Source: a virus. From it: DNA of 45,557 nt. Numbering within the stretch: position 1 is the first letter of the stretch; every line of letters begins with the position of its first letter. Location: the IMG/VR virus record IMGVR_UViG_3300020536_000019, positions 1 to 45,557 of that record; one strand, written 5' to 3'. Positions 24,424 through 34,292 of this stretch are shown here, piece by piece. The position numbers and the translations under genes were made by a program. The notes beneath the pieces were generated by a model. It saw nothing but the letters and a program-made list of their open reading frames with translations, was not told where the DNA came from and searched no databases.

Positions 24424-26265
24424 ATGGCAGAAAAAAAAATATCCTATACCGTAAGAGACTTTCAGGGGGTTAGAACTGAACTTATCAATTTTACAAGAAC
24501 TTATTATCCTGATTTAGTTCAAAATTTTAACGATGCTGGAATTTTCTCAGTGATGATGGATCTAAATGCTGCCGTTACTGACAACCTTAATTATCAAATA
24601 GATAGAAGCATACAAGAAACCGTATTACAATTTGCCCAACAAAAAAACTCAATATATAATATTGCAAGAACTTACGGATTAAAAGTTCCCGGTCAAAGAC
24701 CGTCTGTGGCTTTAGTTGATTTTTCAATCACCGTTCCTGCGTTTGGAGATAGAGAGGACCTTAGATATTGTGGAGTTTTAAGAAGAGGATCGCAAGTTAA
24801 TGGTGGAGGACAACCTTTCGAAACTGTATATGATATTGATTTTGCATCACCAATAAACGCTGAAGGATCGCCAAATAGAGTTAAAATACCAAACTTTGAT
24901 TCTAGTGGAAAGTTATTGAATTACACAATTGTCAAAAGAGAAGTTGTTGTCAACGGAATAACAAAAGTATTCAAAAGAACAATCACACCGAATGATGTTA
25001 AACCATATTTTGAATTATTTTTACCTGAAAAAAATGTATTAGGAATTACAAGTGTTCTTTTGAAACCTGGAACTCAATATTCGACAATTCCAAACCCACA
25101 AGATTTTTTAACAATTGGTCCTGAAAGATGGTTTGAGGTAGATGCTTTGGTTCAAGACAGAGTATTCATTGAAGATCCGACCAAGGTTTCAGACCAACCG
25201 GGAATTAAAGTTGGAAGATATATAACAACATCAAATAAATTTATTTCTGAATTTACACCTGAAAGTTATTGTAAATTGACATTTGGTGGTGGTAACATTT
25301 CGGCAGAAGAACAACTAAGAGAATTTGCTCGTGATGGTAAAGGATTTGATTTAAGTAGATATACGAATAATTACGCAATGGGAGCCGCACTTACTCCTAA
25401 TACGACATTATTTATTCAGTATAGAATTGGTGGTGGTTTGGCAAGTAATATTGGAATCAACACAATTAATCAAATTGGGACCGTTTCATTTGCGGTAAAT
25501 GGACCATCAGAGACTGCAAATAGAAGTGTAATCAACAGCTTACAATGTAATAATGTGACCGCAGCTATCGGAGGAGCAAATCCACCAACAACCGAAGATG
25601 TTAGAAACATGGTGTCGTTTAATTTTGCGGCTCAAAACAGGGCGGTAACCGTAAATGATTACAACTCAATTTTAAGAACGATGCCGGCACAATTTGGGGC
25701 ACCTGCAAAAGTTGCGATTACAGAAGAAAATAACAAAATACGAATTAAAATGTTGTCGTATGATGCAAACGGAACTTTAACAAACGTTGTGTCAAACACA
25801 TTAAAACAAAACGTAGCTAATTACTTATCAAACTACAGAATGATAAATGATTACATTTCTGTTGAAGCTGCGGAAACAATAGATCTTTCTGTTGTTGTTG
25901 ATGTTGTATTAGACAATAGTCAAAACCAAGGAGCGATAGTTGCAAAAACAATTCAAATAATTGGAAACTTCTTTAATCCTCTTGTTAGAGAACTCGGTCA
26001 AAACGTTAATATTTCAGAGTTGAGAAGACTAATACAGGCGGAAAATGGAATTGTTAGTATATCTGATATTCAATTCTTTAATCAAGTTGGGGGACAATAT
26101 TCATCATCACAAACATCGATGCCATATTCAGATCCTTTAACAAGACAAATTAGACCAACCGCCGATACTATTTTTGCAACACCAACACAAATATATCAGA
26201 TTAGATACCCAAATAAGGATATAAATGTTAGAGTTCTTAATCTAACATCTGTTAATTTCTCTTAG
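24424..26265 (+). CDS. 6: gp6-like baseplate wedge protein
   Basis: A 613-residue protein (T4 gp6 has about 660). The N-terminus (ISYTVRDFQGVRTELINF, then DLNAAVTDNLNYQIDR) and the segment IYNIARTYGLKVPGQRPSVA are typical of gp6/gpJ-type baseplate proteins. The C-terminal half carries VNDYNSILRTMP and a set of beta strands ending with a short IRYPNKDI tail. In T4, gp6 dimers form the inner baseplate ring that changes shape when the sheath contracts. Its position after the gp25-like gene supports the call. The next gene begins after a 77-base gap. Confidence 0.85.
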   Translation: MAEKKISYTVRDFQGVRTELINFTRTYYPDLVQNFNDAGIFSVMMDLNAAVTDNLNYQIDRSIQETVLQFAQQKNSIYNIARTYGLKVPGQRPSVALVDFSITVPAFGDREDLRYCGVLRRGSQVNGGGQPFETVYDIDFASPINAEGSPNRVKIPNFDSSGKLLNYTIVKREVVVNGITKVFKRTITPNDVKPYFELFLPEKNVLGITSVLLKPGTQYSTIPNPQDFLTIGPERWFEVDALVQDRVFIEDPTKVSDQPGIKVGRYITTSNKFISEFTPESYCKLTFGGGNISAEEQLREFARDGKGFDLSRYTNNYAMGAALTPNTTLFIQYRIGGGLASNIGINTINQIGTVSFAVNGPSETANRSVINSLQCNNVTAAIGGANPPTTEDVRNMVSFNFAAQNRAVTVNDYNSILRTMPAQFGAPAKVAITEENNKIRIKMLSYDANGTLTNVVSNTLKQNVANYLSNYRMINDYISVEAAETIDLSVVVDVVLDNSQNQGAIVAKTIQIIGNFFNPLVRELGQNVNISELRRLIQAENGIVSISDIQFFNQVGGQYSSSQTSMPYSDPLTRQIRPTADTIFATPTQIYQIRYPNKDINVRVLNLTSVNFS

Positions 26266-26318
26266 TGATTTATTTTTTTGTAATCAAGTGTATTTTTCTA
26301 TGAAAATGGGAAATAAAC

Positions 26319-26325
26319 TATTTAT
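26319..26325 (+). promoter_or_regulatory. Candidate TATTTAT promoter element
   Basis: TATTTAT lies 17 bases before the ATG at 26343 in the 77-base gap after the gp6-like gene. No clear terminator is seen in this gap. Role inferred. Confidence 0.32.
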
Positions 26326-26342
26326 GAAAAAAACCAAATTAA

Positions 26343-29300
26343 ATGCCCAAATCATATAGAATAAGAACCCAAATTGGGGTTGATAAATATATAAACGTCA
26401 ATTTAGAACAAGATTGGGAGCAATTAGAAATACTTTCTTTGAAGATCTTGGCAAACGACGTTTATACGAGATTTTGTGCCGATTACGGAGTTGTAACAGG
26501 TAGAGTATTTGTAAATAATGGGTTTGGTTTACCAAATGCTAAAGTATCAGTATTCATTCCTTTAGAGCCTGCAGATGAATTAGATCCTGTGATTACAGAA
26601 TTATATCCATACAAAACAATCACCGACACAAATGAGGATGGTTATAGGTATAATCTACTTCCTAAATTGCCGTCATATAATGGGCATGTTTCAACAGGAT
26701 CGTTTCCGAACAAAGGGGATGTTTTAATGGATGGATCATATATCGAAGTATTTGACAAATATTATAGATTTACAGTAACAACAAATGAAAGTGGTGATTT
26801 TATGATTTTTGGAGTTCCTGTTGGAACACAAACAATCGTTATGGATGTAGATTTATCCGATATTGGTTGTTTTTCATTATCACCACAAGATTTGATTAGA
26901 CAAGGTTTGGCGACTGAAACTCAAGTAAATGGTGCGAGATTCAAATCATCTACCAACTTACAAGAACTACCACAAATTAAAAACTTAATTTTTGATGTGG
27001 ATGTTAGACCTTTTTGGGGTGATAATGATTTATGTCAAGTTGGAATTACTAGAGTAGATTTTGACCTTACTAAACAGGCTAATTTAACAATAGAACCAAC
27101 AGCAATATTTATGGGTTCTATCATTTCAACAACCGATGACGACGCCCTAAAAGTATCCTGCAAACCCAAGAATAACACAGGTAACTTATGTGAAATAATT
27201 GCGGGTCCTGGTGAAATACAAGCAATTAGACAAACCATTTTCTCTGACACAAATGGATTACCAATCTTGGAAAGATATCAGATTGAAGAAGATGGAAAAG
27301 TAATTGATGGTGATGGGACATTTGTATTAAACGTCCCAATGAACTTAGATTATGTTTTTACCAACGAATTTGGTCAGTTAGCAATCTCAAATGATCCTAA
27401 AGTTGGAGTTCCAACTAAAGCGAAATACAGATTCAAGTTTAGATGGCAAAACGAACAAGGACTTCAGAATAGTTTTATGAGGGCCGATTTTTTGGTTCCA
27501 AACATTAAAGAATATGGGTGGACTAACTCATCAAACGATCCATTTGATCCTACTTTGATTGGAAGTTATAATTATCAATTACCCGTTGGTGCTACAACAG
27601 GAAACACCGTAGTGTTTCTAACACAAGAAGGTTTATCTAATCCACAGACAAGTAACGTAGAGTCTTTTCAAATATTAATTAATGGATCCGTTTATATTGG
27701 ATCTTTGAATTCAATAAATCTTAACATTGGGGATACTATACAAATTATTGCAACTCCAATAGATCCGACACAACCACAAGATATTACTTTTACTCAAATA
27801 CCGGCTCAGTTGTTTGATGTATATAAATCTTATGCTTTCAGCACTGATTGGGACGATTATGTAAATGTCCAAGACGCGATCGATTGTGAAGACACCTTTT
27901 ATCAATTTGGGTTCAATAAGGTATATACCACTGCGATGTTTTTAGACAGATATAAAAAAGGTATCGGTAGAGGAAAACATTTGGGAATTAAAGAAATTGA
28001 CAATAGAAGCTGTAAATCAACGGTAAACACTTTTCCGGTAAATGATATAATAAGAAATTTCGATTTTATATTCTTTGTTGTGAATTTATTATTAAACATT
28101 TTGGCATGGCCAATAATGTCTTTGATATTTGTAATTCACATTGTGGCAGCAATATGGCAGTTAATTAGAACCATAGTAAACGCCATAAGAAGAATCTTTA
28201 ATATCAACATACCTGAAATACCAGGGTTTCCAAGAATTGGATTACCGATGATTGCTTATCCCGATTGCACAAGTTGTGAGTGTGATTGTGGTATTAATGA
28301 GGATCAAGATACTGGAAATCAAATACAAGCGGCCACTGATTATAATAATGGGGCTGGTGATTTACCATATACCGTGACTTTGACTACAGTTAACACTCTT
28401 ATTGCCCCTGTCAATAGTGCAAACCTTTATAACATTACACACCCCAATTTATTAAAACTCGCAGATGGGAGCGAACCATACGATTGTGGATTTGGATATG
28501 GTGGAAATTATGAATCTTTCGAAACATTATTAAATAATAACGACATATCTTTGGATGTAGTGGTTCAGGCTAGTCTAGATTTAAAAAGAACCATATCAGG
28601 ATATGACGTGTTGTCTTCCAATAACCCAAATAGACTTTTCAATAACGAGTTTTATTTATTACATGCACCACAACCTTTCTTGTGGTCTGCTGAAAAAAAG
28701 GGAGCTGCGGCCGACAGAAGATATTTTGCATATCCTTTGACCGACACTTTTCCTCAAAAACTAAATGAATTCAATACTCGAGATAAGTATTTTACAGGTA
28801 AAAATAGAATATCAACATGGGTTAATCCCTCAATCAATACAAATCAGGCAAGTGCCACATTTAACGACCAAGTAGTCGTTGTTCTTATGAACGCAGGTGC
28901 AACAAGTTCTATTGGTGTAGGAAATTTATGCACTTTCCAAGATCCAAATTATACTGATTCAGGATCTACAAATAGACAATTTAATTTAACAGGAGGAACT
29001 TCTAACCAATTTAATAACAATGCTATTACAGGAACAACAATAACGGGACAAACAAATGTTGTTGTAAATTATGCAAACCCAACTGACCCCAACGGGCAAA
29101 CTAACTCACAGGCAAATATTATAATTGATGTTCCCCAAGTTTCACAACTACCCGTCACAGGAAACACATTAGTCGAACAAGACTACTTGAAATTTGCTAC
29201 AGATATGGAATATTTCCAATTAATAACAGGTATGACTGTTTCGGATTTTGAAAATAGTTCGTTAGGGACTTCAGGATCATACAATTCGGCTTATTTGTTC

Positions 29301-31700
29301 CATAACGTTCAAATTGCGGTTCCAAGTTGTGATGTTGTTAATTATATAAATACATTTAGTGCTTGGTCGATTAACGATGTGGTTAGATTACTCCCTGGAT
29401 ATGAAACATTTGAAGTTTGTATTTTTACAAGAGGTGTCGATCCACACACCCCAAAACAGACTATACGATATGACCTTTCATCAATTTTCGGATACACAAC
29501 CAACGGAAATGTAGAAATAGAAGGGAGTTATTATTTGAATATCCCAATTCAATCATACCCATCGGGAAATAAACCAAGAAGTCATAATTCTGTTTCAAAT
29601 ACCGACACTCATTTATATTTCCCATCTTATAGTTTTAATATTAGTCCTTCTAACTATACAGCATTTACGTCAAATTTACCGTATTACTACTTAAGCACCG
29701 ATGACGCAATATCCACCTCATATATTCCAGCACCTTTTATGAATTGGCAAAGTGTTGGTTCTTTAATTTTACCAACAGGGTTTTTACAAGTGAGTTCATA
29801 TACACAACCGAGAAATCAGATTGATTATGTTGGTGGGGGTTCATTTGCCGGATGGTCTAACAACTCTTCGTTTAATTATTCTTTAGAAACTGATAGTGGT
29901 GGTTCTTGTAATAATTCATGTCAGGTTAGTGAGTATTACAAATCACAAAGCACAAGTAATAACTTTGGGTCTAATAGTGCTGGTGGTGTTTTGAGTTCTT
30001 CATATTCATCCGCTTATTATAGATTTGCATTATCACCAATCAGTTTCTCTGACTCGTCCAGAATCATAATGAGAAGTGACCGACTACCAACTTCAACAGG
30101 AATTGAAAATGGTGCGGGAAATAGAACAGGATACGCTCTACACCAAAACAACAACTTTGCAATTTTCACAAGTAACGGAATTGTATCGGCACCATCGATT
30201 TATGCTGGTGGTGATCCAGCTTCGGGAGAATCTCAAGACTCTGATGACGTGATTTCGGGATTGACATCTACTTTGACATGTGAAGGGATGGTTCCTTTGG
30301 CTTGTTATAGTGGTTCAGGAAATAATGTTGGAGTATTACCGGCAGGACAATGTGATGTTCCACAAGATAGAATGATCAATGGTTGTTATTGTTTGATCAA
30401 CAGACCCTATATTCTACAAATTTTAGACGACATAAGATTGTTTTTGGAATGGAAAGTTAGATTTATGATGAACTTTGCTGCTTGTCGTGGAGTATTTGCT
30501 CAAGTGTTCCAAAACAATTGGATCAACGGGGTTTTATATATGTATAGTTTCAACAAAAGAAGTGCATTCAATTTGACAGGAATCGCGAACTACAAATATT
30601 GTGATGATGTCATTGTATTTAACTCACTGACCAATGTGTTTTACTATAGATCATCACCATGGAACGGATCAGATTTCATTGGAAAAGACGCTCCTATACC
30701 TTCCCAAAATACAAACTTATACACCGGATTTAATTCCAAACAAATTCAATTTCCAACCACAATTGTTGATTTAGGCCCAAGAGACTCATTCACAAATGAA
30801 ATTTGTTGTTCATCTAATCAAACTCAATCTGCGGGTTCATATTACGTTGACCAAATAAAAACTACTTCTTATCAAGATAATTCAGATATTATACAATTAG
30901 GATTTTTATCAAGATTAACTAATGAGGGGACACGAAACAGAATGTTACCAATTAATATTGGACAAAGTAGTGGTGAAGGTGTTGGAATAATACAATTTTT
31001 CAACAGTAATAGAGGTGGAGATAGAATTGATGGTGATTTTGCTCAAATGTTGTCAATAAATTCTGAATGGAAAGTTTTACCTTTTATTACAGAAAACATT
31101 CCTTCAGCAAATTACATTTATTTTGGAGATAATCAAAATGGTATTCCAAACGCACTTCCACCAAAAAAAATAAGACCTATTATGGGATTGTTTTTTACCG
31201 CAAATACCGATGAGTTGAGATACAGAAAAATTATGTCACCAGGTATTGAAACCTATAGTTTTACACCATTGATCGAAGAGTCTTTTGGATATCCAAAATC
31301 ACAAGTTGTTCCTCATTATAGATGGGCAATTACAACTCCTCAAGATGTTGTTGGAACACCAAATATATTTGGATCTGAAGATAATAATTGGTTTACAAAC
31401 GCTAGCTCCAATTCAGGATTTTATCAAAAAAGATATCAAGATTTGGACTTCACAAGTATTCCGGGTAAATATCAAACAAACTTAACCAAATTTGGTTATT
31501 TGGCAAGTTTCGATATAAACGGTGATCCATTACCAATAACACCTTTGGCCAACATATTACAAGGAGCCCCAAGTGCATCAATAACAACATCATCAGTTAC
31601 TGTGGTTGGAGCACCATATCATTTTTATTTTGGGTTGAATAACGGAAAAACAGCTATTAATAGATTTTATAAACTATACGTCCCAACTGAACAAGAATAA
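26343..31700 (+). CDS. Very large baseplate protein with internal hydrophobic hairpin and Cys cluster
   Basis: A 1785-residue protein, in the place of T4 gp7 but longer, with no sure match. Residues 50-73 and 141-173 together look like a carboxypeptidase regulatory-type beta sandwich (VVTGRVFVNNGFGLPNAKVS, then a GDFMIFGVPVGTQTIVM strand). Residues 573-612 are strongly hydrophobic, enough for two membrane helices (IFFVVNLLLNILAWPIMSL, then IFVIHIVAAIWQLI). They are followed by a Cys cluster at 642, 645, 647 and 649 (CTSCECDC). The C-terminal third is beta-rich and aromatic. There is no signal peptide. The stop overlaps the next ATG by one base. A membrane-interacting, baseplate-peripheral role is an inference. 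Confidence 0.68.
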   Translation: MPKSYRIRTQIGVDKYINVNLEQDWEQLEILSLKILANDVYTRFCADYGVVTGRVFVNNGFGLPNAKVSVFIPLEPADELDPVITELYPYKTITDTNEDGYRYNLLPKLPSYNGHVSTGSFPNKGDVLMDGSYIEVFDKYYRFTVTTNESGDFMIFGVPVGTQTIVMDVDLSDIGCFSLSPQDLIRQGLATETQVNGARFKSSTNLQELPQIKNLIFDVDVRPFWGDNDLCQVGITRVDFDLTKQANLTIEPTAIFMGSIISTTDDDALKVSCKPKNNTGNLCEIIAGPGEIQAIRQTIFSDTNGLPILERYQIEEDGKVIDGDGTFVLNVPMNLDYVFTNEFGQLAISNDPKVGVPTKAKYRFKFRWQNEQGLQNSFMRADFLVPNIKEYGWTNSSNDPFDPTLIGSYNYQLPVGATTGNTVVFLTQEGLSNPQTSNVESFQILINGSVYIGSLNSINLNIGDTIQIIATPIDPTQPQDITFTQIPAQLFDVYKSYAFSTDWDDYVNVQDAIDCEDTFYQFGFNKVYTTAMFLDRYKKGIGRGKHLGIKEIDNRSCKSTVNTFPVNDIIRNFDFIFFVVNLLLNILAWPIMSLIFVIHIVAAIWQLIRTIVNAIRRIFNINIPEIPGFPRIGLPMIAYPDCTSCECDCGINEDQDTGNQIQAATDYNNGAGDLPYTVTLTTVNTLIAPVNSANLYNITHPNLLKLADGSEPYDCGFGYGGNYESFETLLNNNDISLDVVVQASLDLKRTISGYDVLSSNNPNRLFNNEFYLLHAPQPFLWSAEKKGAAADRRYFAYPLTDTFPQKLNEFNTRDKYFTGKNRISTWVNPSINTNQASATFNDQVVVVLMNAGATSSIGVGNLCTFQDPNYTDSGSTNRQFNLTGGTSNQFNNNAITGTTITGQTNVVVNYANPTDPNGQTNSQANIIIDVPQVSQLPVTGNTLVEQDYLKFATDMEYFQLITGMTVSDFENSSLGTSGSYNSAYLFHNVQIAVPSCDVVNYINTFSAWSINDVVRLLPGYETFEVCIFTRGVDPHTPKQTIRYDLSSIFGYTTNGNVEIEGSYYLNIPIQSYPSGNKPRSHNSVSNTDTHLYFPSYSFNISPSNYTAFTSNLPYYYLSTDDAISTSYIPAPFMNWQSVGSLILPTGFLQVSSYTQPRNQIDYVGGGSFAGWSNNSSFNYSLETDSGGSCNNSCQVSEYYKSQSTSNNFGSNSAGGVLSSSYSSAYYRFALSPISFSDSSRIIMRSDRLPTSTGIENGAGNRTGYALHQNNNFAIFTSNGIVSAPSIYAGGDPASGESQDSDDVISGLTSTLTCEGMVPLACYSGSGNNVGVLPAGQCDVPQDRMINGCYCLINRPYILQILDDIRLFLEWKVRFMMNFAACRGVFAQVFQNNWINGVLYMYSFNKRSAFNLTGIANYKYCDDVIVFNSLTNVFYYRSSPWNGSDFIGKDAPIPSQNTNLYTGFNSKQIQFPTTIVDLGPRDSFTNEICCSSNQTQSAGSYYVDQIKTTSYQDNSDIIQLGFLSRLTNEGTRNRMLPINIGQSSGEGVGIIQFFNSNRGGDRIDGDFAQMLSINSEWKVLPFITENIPSANYIYFGDNQNGIPNALPPKKIRPIMGLFFTANTDELRYRKIMSPGIETYSFTPLIEESFGYPKSQVVPHYRWAITTPQDVVGTPNIFGSEDNNWFTNASSNSGFYQKRYQDLDFTSIPGKYQTNLTKFGYLASFDINGDPLPITPLANILQGAPSASITTSSVTVVGAPYHFYFGLNNGKTAINRFYKLYVPTEQE

Positions 31701-33499
31701 TGCAAATTGATCCAACAACAAGAATTATAGAATCAACACAAAGATTCAAGGGAGCCCCAAAGCAAGACCAACAAATGAGTCTGCCTTTGGTGCAAAGTCA
31801 AAAAGAACTCGTTGAATTTGACAGAAGTGTTGATTTGAATTTGGCGACCGTATTTGATGAAGAACGTCAATTGTCTTTTACATTTAGACCCGTCACCAAG
31901 TTTATGGTTGTATTTGAAAACTCTTATACGGGATCCACGAGTTATCCCCCATTTAGAGATAATTTATATTATACTAATGCAGTTTCAAATGCCGCTTCAT
32001 ATTATCCGTCAGGAAATTTTCCGTCAGTTCCACCTTTACCGATTAACTCAAACATACCTTGGGATGGTTTTCCACAGTATTCTGAGTTTGATTTTATTAG
32101 AACCGATATTGACGTTCAAGGATATACCCTACCCCCCAACAACCATTTGAATTTCAAATCAGTTAGTGCAACAACATATAATTGGTCTCATTACATAAGT
32201 TATGCATTTACAAACGATTACAATAAACAAATGTATGCGGTTCAACCCAACACGAATTTTTCATGGAATTGGACATCAGGTGACGGATTACCTTATATTA
32301 TTGAAGTTGGAACCAACATACAAACAAGATTTATTAGTTTTAGATGTCCTGTTGTTCATGGACTTAGTGTTGGTGAATTTGTTTTACTTTCAACAAACTA
32401 TAATGGAAATTCTTTTTTCCAAGTTACTAGTTTGGGGGACGGTGGGTCTGGGTCTGAGAATTATATTTTTAATATTCAAAATGTTGGATACACAGGAACT
32501 ACATTTCAAACCTTAAATCAAGGAACATTCAAAAGAGTAATAAATCCTGCAAATTCTGCTGATACTATTAGTGAGTATTATGTTAGAAAACATAAAATAC
32601 TTACCGACTCAAATTGCGCCGTTTTAACCAATGCGGGGTATGAGCAAAACGTTTATAATATCAAACAAAAGTGTGAGATAAAATCACTTACCCCCGACCA
32701 AAGAAAAAGAAACTCAATTAAAGAAGGTGCAAGATCTTATACATTATCTTTTAATTGTGATGTAAATACTTTGAATTTAAGGGACAATCAAAAAAGACCT
32801 GTTAGTGAATTGTTTATTACAACGGTGTGGAGAGGGTATTTTGGATGGACCCAAAAACTAAAACAAGGATGGAAATTCAATACTTTTTTAGATAAAGGTA
32901 ACCCTCAAATATGGTGGGATCAAAATAACCCAAACTCAAGCACTTCTTTAAACCAAAGTCAATATAATTCATTACTCGGTAATGGACCATTTGTTTATAA
33001 TGACTTACTAACGTCTGGCGATACTATCGACGGAGATTATTGTGAATGGAATAACTTTGAACAATTCGAAAGAGTAATTTCAACGTATCAACATAAAATC
33101 ACGTATAATGAAAATTGGTTTAAGTTGGATAATACATTACCAACAACAAATCAATATGGTTATTTTTACCAACCACATAGGACAATACAAATAAGGGCAT
33201 TTTCTGATTATATTGAAGAAGGTAGTTCGATCAACGTTGTTGGTATTCCTGATTATGCTTATTACTCAACAACAAATGCACTTTTTAGATGGAGAGATTT
33301 ATATCCTTATGGATTTGTTGATACTGATGGTGTTGGTGTGGATTATCCATATTTAAATGATGCTCATTATCCATTTTTGAATACAATTTTTAAAATAACA
33401 CCCGAAAATTACAATATACCAAGCGATTACGCACAAATAGGTTCCGTTCCTATAAACACAACAACAATACCTGAGCCAACTGTAGATGAATGCGAGTAG
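31700..33499 (+). CDS. Baseplate/tail structural protein of unknown family (599 aa)
   Basis: Not recognised in detail. The N-terminus is polar (MQIDPTTRIIESTQRFKGAP), then the protein becomes rich in aromatic residues, Asn, Ser and Thr in beta strands, typical of virion proteins. There is a Gly-rich turn (SLGDGGSGSENY) near residue 250 and a segment resembling adaptor or wedge proteins (ELFITTVWRGYFGWTQKLKQ) near 375. It is joined to the preceding gene by a TAATG overlap and to the next by a 14-base overlap, so it belongs to the same late operon. In T4 the corresponding position holds gene 8; I cannot show homology. Confidence 0.65.
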   Translation: MQIDPTTRIIESTQRFKGAPKQDQQMSLPLVQSQKELVEFDRSVDLNLATVFDEERQLSFTFRPVTKFMVVFENSYTGSTSYPPFRDNLYYTNAVSNAASYYPSGNFPSVPPLPINSNIPWDGFPQYSEFDFIRTDIDVQGYTLPPNNHLNFKSVSATTYNWSHYISYAFTNDYNKQMYAVQPNTNFSWNWTSGDGLPYIIEVGTNIQTRFISFRCPVVHGLSVGEFVLLSTNYNGNSFFQVTSLGDGGSGSENYIFNIQNVGYTGTTFQTLNQGTFKRVINPANSADTISEYYVRKHKILTDSNCAVLTNAGYEQNVYNIKQKCEIKSLTPDQRKRNSIKEGARSYTLSFNCDVNTLNLRDNQKRPVSELFITTVWRGYFGWTQKLKQGWKFNTFLDKGNPQIWWDQNNPNSSTSLNQSQYNSLLGNGPFVYNDLLTSGDTIDGDYCEWNNFEQFERVISTYQHKITYNENWFKLDNTLPTTNQYGYFYQPHRTIQIRAFSDYIEEGSSINVVGIPDYAYYSTTNALFRWRDLYPYGFVDTDGVGVDYPYLNDAHYPFLNTIFKITPENYNIPSDYAQIGSVPINTTTIPEPTVDECE

Positions 33500-34292
33500 A
33501 GTAAAAATAGTAAAAGATGATACTAACAAGTATTTGAACATTCCTATCAACATGCAGTGGGATTTCATGGGGCGTGATGATAGTATTTCTGAATATGAAG
33601 CAAAGGCAATTAAGGAAGTAACAGGAATTGCTGCTGACTTCGAGATTGCAAGGTTTTCACATAACACATTTCCAAATCTCGACACGGCAATTAACTACGA
33701 GTTTAATTTTTATGACGATTCACAACCCATAACAGCAAATACCGTTGGTAATTGGAGTAGTTCATATTTGAATGAAGGATTCTCAACTCAGGAAGTTTAT
33801 TATTATTCAAAACCTTTCACCAAGTCTTTTTTCAAACTTGATTTTTACGATACTCAAGATGAAAGAACACAACAAATATATCTATCAATAATTCTTCCAG
33901 TCCAACAAGGTCTCACACAAACCGTGGTTTTAAATAATTTACTTCCCTCTGTTGAGATTAAAAAACCTACTATGATTTTAGATAGTATTGGTGCAGATAA
34001 AGAAGGGTTTTATATTTATTGGTTAAGAAGTAGAAACTTTATTGATATATCTGAGTTTTATATGACTGCTAAATTTTTTAACGCAAGACTTGGAGTATTT
34101 AAACAAATGACCAACACCCGACAAGATTTAATTACACCAAATAAATTTCAGTTTAATAATGCGGACTATTTCTACTATAAAGTGAATTTGAATTATAGTG
34201 ATAAAACATACGAAGTGTTTTCTACATCAACTCAACTTAGAGTTGGTGATACGACATCACCGATAATTTGGTATGAATACGTAACCCCATAA
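33486..34292 (+). CDS. Tail structural protein of unknown family (268 aa)
   Basis: Not recognised. The ATG at 33486 lies 14 bases inside the preceding gene; the next start overlaps its stop by one base. The protein has no cysteine-rich or membrane segments. It opens with a basic strand (SRVKIVKDDTNKYLNIPI) and continues as alternating beta strands with many Tyr and Phe residues, such as STQEVYYYSKPFTKSFFKL. This composition and its tight coupling on both sides indicate a structural protein that assembles with its neighbours. Confidence 0.62.
   Translation: MNASRVKIVKDDTNKYLNIPINMQWDFMGRDDSISEYEAKAIKEVTGIAADFEIARFSHNTFPNLDTAINYEFNFYDDSQPITANTVGNWSSSYLNEGFSTQEVYYYSKPFTKSFFKLDFYDTQDERTQQIYLSIILPVQQGLTQTVVLNNLLPSVEIKKPTMILDSIGADKEGFYIYWLRSRNFIDISEFYMTAKFFNARLGVFKQMTNTRQDLITPNKFQFNNADYFYYKVNLNYSDKTYEVFSTSTQLRVGDTTSPIIWYEYVTP

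Noticed and set aside
26300-26359. 19-codon frame overlapping the start of the 1785-residue gene
   Set aside because: It is short, Lys-rich and AT-driven, with no evidence that it is translated; a leader peptide role cannot be excluded but is unsupported.
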